64,000 nt of DNA, from positions 838,528 to 902,527 of the forward strand of contig JADJWF010000002.1 in assembly GCA_016716505.1 (NCBI GenBank). Reading direction: 5' to 3'. This DNA comes from Verrucomicrobiota bacterium (GTDB lineage Bacteria > Verrucomicrobiota > Verrucomicrobiia > Limisphaerales > J093). Below the pieces are notes generated by a model. It did not search any database. It had not been told where the DNA came from and worked only from the letters and a program-made list of their open reading frames with translations. Made by a program: the position numbers and the translations under genes. This document shows, one piece after another, positions 61,287 through 64,000 of the stretch (its first letter is position 1; the number at the start of each line of letters is the position of its first letter).

Positions 61287-63606
61287 GGCGGAGTCTCACA
61301 TAGCCCTCGGGCGTGTCGGTCATGGGAATCTGGCACTTCACGCTGATCCACTCGGTGCCGTCGCCGTTGTCCACTCGACGGCTTTCGAGGACCTGGAACA
61401 ACCGGTCGCCTCCGGCCCAACCGGCGTCGCCATCCAGGCGGTCACGGTACTCGAGGCGGTAGCGAATCCCGTCCACTTGGTAATCCACCGCGGGATTGCC
61501 CACCCCGCCTTTGCGTTGGCGGTAAGTGACTACCAGATACTCAAACTCTCGCAGCCAACCGAGACCGGACTCCGCCATCCGGGCGGCCGCCGGGCCGCCG
61601 GCGAGATCCGGGAGCCCGGGGTGCAACTGATGCGCGTACTCGGCAAGGTTGTTGTAGTGGTCACCGTCCGGGTTGCTTTCCGGCGCGGCGTCCGCTCCGG
61701 TCAGTCCAAAGGACGCCATCCATCGTGCGTAGGTATCCTGCACCCGGAGTCGCAGCTCCTGCGTGGTGGCCGCGCCATTTTTGGCGGCTTCGACGAAAAC
61801 GATGAATTCCCCGGTCTGGCCGGGCCGTCCCGAAATGACTCCCGTGGCCGGATGAATGGCCAGCCCGTCGGGCAGGCCGTACGCAGCGAAGGCCGCGGGC
61901 GGAGAGGCCACCACCACCGCATGGGAGAAATCCTGCCCGACCGTTCCGAGGGCGCGTTCCGCACTGATAATGCTGGGCGGCACCGGCACCGGCGCGGCGG
62001 CGGTACTCGTAAAGAAGGTGATGGCGGCCGGCGCGGACTCGAACCGGCCGTCGCTCACGGTGAACGTAAGACTGTCCTGGCCCGCGTTGAACGGGCGATA
62101 GCGCCAGACGTCGCCCCGGCGCTCGAGCACACCGCGCGTTGGCCCGGTCACCAGGCGATACACGAGCGGATCGCCATCGGGGTCGGTGCCGGACAAGCGG
62201 AAGTCCAGCGGGTCCTGCGGGGTGAGGTCGAACCGGGCGGGCGCGGCCACGGGCGGCTGGTTGGTGAAACTCCACGCGTAGCCGTCGTTGGTCGGGTTCG
62301 GGTCGGGCACCGCGGTGTCACCCAACCGCGCGCGCAGCGTGTAGCGGCTGGCGCCGGGGAAGACGTACGGCACCTCCAGCATGCCGGGAGCAAAGGGCGA
62401 CCAATTCGTCACCACGGTCGAGCCCAGGAGGATTTCCGGCGCATTCTCCAAGGTGAGGTAGAGCGAGAGCCGGGCCTCGTTGGTCTGCCCGCCGTTGCGC
62501 ACCGCGACCCGAATCAGGTTGAGCCGTCCCGTTTGCAGACGGTTGGGCAGGGTTTCCAGCGGATCACTGCCGGCGGGTCGAATACGCAGCGCCCCTTCCC
62601 CAAGCGCCAGGTCAACGCCCGCAACCGACCCACTGCGAACCGCGACTGAAGCCGTCGTCACCAGCCCCGCTTGATCCGTGGCCCGGAAGCGGAGCGTGTG
62701 GTCGCCGGCGCTCAGCCGCACGTCAGTCAGGACCGCACTGGTCCCCAGCGTCCCGTCTCGTGAAGAGTGCCACTCGCCTTCCGGGAGCAAGCCGTCTTCG
62801 GGATCGAAGGCCTCAGCGGCGAGAGTCCAACTTTGGTCTGGCGCGGCGACATCGCCGGGCTGAGGACTCACAATGCGCACCTCCGGCGCCCGGTTGGCGA
62901 CGCGAAAACCCGTGAGGTGCGTTTGAGCCGAACGAAAGGCATCCGCCGAAACCAGCCGGAACGAAAGGTCCGGCGTTGCCGGCAGATCCGCAGCGGCCAG
63001 CGTGAGCGTCGCTTCGGTGGTCATCGCCCCGATCGGCACCCACGTGCTGCGGCCGTCGGCGCTGTAGTACAACTGGTGAAAGACTGGGAGCGTTTTGCCG
63101 CTGACGTTCAGGCCAAGGCCAAAGCTGATCCGTCCGGTCAGAGCGCCGCCCGCGGGGTTGGCCGTCAAAGCCGCCTGAAACGCGACGCCGTCGTCGGCGA
63201 TCGAGAGCAGTTCGAACCCCTGGAATTCCTGGTCCGTGATCGCGAAGCGGACGGTGGCGCCGGGAACATCCACCACTTGGAACCAATCCGGGTCCACCGG
63301 GGATTGGGTGGGGTCGGCCAGGCGGGCGACGATCGGAATACGTGGCGCGACCCTTTGCCCGTTGGCGTCGAGGCACTCGATAAACTGCAACGTGCCGCGG
63401 TTGCCTTCCGTGAGGGCAAAACCTTCGAGGCTGACATCGCGCACCTGGACCGTCGCCGGGTACGTGCGGTAACGGTACGTCAGCGAGTTGCGGTCTTGGT
63501 AGCGACGCAGCAGGCCGGTGAACAGGACGCGCCGCTGACCCGGGGGCGGGGGTCCCATCAATGCCACGCGACCGGACGGTGAAGAGCCTGGCTCGTCCGA
63601 GGCCAA
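61273..63606 (-). CDS. Large Ig/cadherin-like repeat protein, possibly 5'-truncated
   Basis: 777 aa. Beta-rich modules: ANRAPEVRIVSPQPGDVAAP (Ig-like with DPEDG), a CARDB-like domain (LNLIRVAVRNGGQTNEARLS), a cadherin-like FRLSGTDPDGDPLVYRLV / LTFTVSDGRFESAP, a putative-Ig segment (GLPDGLAIHPATGVISGRPG), and a C-terminal SNPDGDHYNNLAEYA motif with YRLEYRDRLDG, typical of the ends of verrucomicrobial exported proteins. The visible N-terminus has only a TTG start (MASDEPGSSP), follows a TGA by a few codons and shows no signal peptide, while all relatives would be exported. Either the 5' end was lost or a frameshift hides it. Confidence 0.75.
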   Translation of the reverse strand: MASDEPGSSPSGRVALMGPPPPGQRRVLFTGLLRRYQDRNSLTYRYRTYPATVQVRDVSLEGFALTEGNRGTLQFIECLDANGQRVAPRIPIVARLADPTQSPVDPDWFQVVDVPGATVRFAITDQEFQGFELLSIADDGVAFQAALTANPAGGALTGRISFGLGLNVSGKTLPVFHQLYYSADGRSTWVPIGAMTTEATLTLAAADLPATPDLSFRLVSADAFRSAQTHLTGFRVANRAPEVRIVSPQPGDVAAPDQSWTLAAEAFDPEDGLLPEGEWHSSRDGTLGTSAVLTDVRLSAGDHTLRFRATDQAGLVTTASVAVRSGSVAGVDLALGEGALRIRPAGSDPLETLPNRLQTGRLNLIRVAVRNGGQTNEARLSLYLTLENAPEILLGSTVVTNWSPFAPGMLEVPYVFPGASRYTLRARLGDTAVPDPNPTNDGYAWSFTNQPPVAAPARFDLTPQDPLDFRLSGTDPDGDPLVYRLVTGPTRGVLERRGDVWRYRPFNAGQDSLTFTVSDGRFESAPAAITFFTSTAAAPVPVPPSIISAERALGTVGQDFSHAVVVASPPAAFAAYGLPDGLAIHPATGVISGRPGQTGEFIVFVEAAKNGAATTQELRLRVQDTYARWMASFGLTGADAAPESNPDGDHYNNLAEYAHQLHPGLPDLAGGPAAARMAESGLGWLREFEYLVVTYRQRKGGVGNPAVDYQVDGIRYRLEYRDRLDGDAGWAGGDRLFQVLESRRVDNGDGTEWISVKCQIPMTDTPEGYVRLRLTPQ

Positions 63607-63895
63607 CCGCGCCCGCTGACCTCACCGCCTTTCGCCCGTTTGTATTTCACTCGCCATGTTTAGCGGGATCGCAACTCTTCGGTGGCAGCCCAACGCTCCG
63701 ACAACTCGGTCGAGCGGGCGGGCCTTGTGCTCCCGGCCGGTGGGGCGGCCCCCCCGCAGGCGGGCAAGGACTGATTCCTTCATTCCCGCGAGCGGGTGGT
63801 TATGTATCGCGGATCACTTCAACCCCTGACGAAATGACCTGTTCACCCGCCCGGGCACCCCCCGCGAAAACGATCGGACCGATTCCTGTTGGTCG
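63607..63895. other. Intergenic region, nothing recognised
   Basis: No open frame with coding character on either strand. A short CCCGC/GCGGG inverted repeat near 63795 is the only structure seen. Confidence 0.4.
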
Positions 63896-64000
63896 TCAGG
63901 ACACCAACAACACCCAAGTGGCGTCACGAAAGCTCTCGACCCGCAACTGGTCCGGAAGCGTCAGTGTGTCCAAGGCCAGGAAGCGGTCACGCGTCAGTTT
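63896..64000 (-). CDS. C-terminal end of a gene entering from the right edge
   Basis: From the right edge the minus strand reads KLTRDRFLALDTLTLPDQLR then VESFRDATWVLLVS and stops with TGA at 63898-63896. Thirty-four codons with GC-rich third positions look coding. Too short for a function. Confidence 0.5.
   Translation of the reverse strand, partial: KLTRDRFLALDTLTLPDQLRVESFRDATWVLLVS

Overview
The window looks like a chromosomal segment of a GC-rich (roughly 65% GC) member of the Verrucomicrobiota, most likely close to the Pedosphaera/Limisphaerales group. This is inferred from gene content and was not tested by a tree. Pointers are three stand-alone pseudopilin genes with the typical verrucomicrobial N-terminus and an H-X9-DG C-terminus, HPr kinase without a visible PTS, many large secreted lectin-like or FG-GAP proteins, several carbohydrate-active enzymes, and arrays of short GC-rich hairpins. 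The chromosome here is mostly housekeeping and saprotrophic: no phage, no CRISPR array and no intact insertion sequence were seen.

Layout. 1-7.5 kb: the end of a polytopic membrane protein, an exported asparaginase-family Ntn hydrolase, a pseudopilin, a YdhF-like aldo/keto reductase, a perfect 17-bp x 8 tandem repeat, argC and a secreted lactonase-fold protein. 7.5-10.6 kb: a non-coding array of seven copies of a roughly 448-bp unit, each built from a series of 7-bp-stem tetraloop hairpins. 10.6-19.4 kb, all minus strand: two paralogous secreted proteins with PA14-like domains, a GxGYxYP putative glycosidase and ychF. 19.6-19.8 kb: a candidate small RNA of about 185 nt with its own promoter-like site and a strong terminator, resembling 6S RNA in size and layout. 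20-24 kb: a secreted protein of unknown role and a GH95 fucosidase. 23.7-28 kb, minus: a GDYXXLXY/DUF2157 pair, an FAH-family enzyme and a beta-hydroxyacid dehydrogenase. 28.2-33.7 kb: DUF4160, a tiny membrane protein, uvrC, a Gfo/Idh/MocA oxidoreductase, a thioredoxin-like co-chaperone and queD. 33.8-39.8 kb: a giant FG-GAP/UnbV protein, deoC, DUF2934 and a D-2-hydroxyacid dehydrogenase. 39.9-40.7 kb: tRNA-Val and tRNA-Ala flanking a broken membrane-protein gene. 41.3-48.5 kb: a second pseudopilin, an ornithine-lipid pair (olsB-olsA), mfd, and pyrF diverging from mfd with overlapping start codons. 48.6-57.8 kb: a conserved hypothetical, DUF2249, a GH130 phosphorylase, an AI-2E-family transporter, proC, a thioesterase, and a tight plus-strand run hprK-ykgJ-DUF2007-glcD. 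57.8-64 kb: a third pseudopilin, nrfHA for respiratory nitrite ammonification, a truncated REP-associated (Y1/HUH) transposase remnant, a large Ig/cadherin-like protein and the tail of one more gene.

Together the genes suggest a heterotroph that degrades fucose- and mannose-containing polysaccharides outside or at the cell surface (GH95, GH130, GxGYxYP, lactonase, sugar-acid enzymes), makes phosphorus-free ornithine lipids and can use nitrite as electron acceptor. The most unusual feature is the 3-kb hairpin array. Its first hairpin always follows GTAG, as in REP elements; its second hairpin varies in the loop but stays within the GNRA consensus in all seven copies. A decayed RAYT-type transposase and a decayed solo copy of the hairpin pair lie elsewhere in the window.
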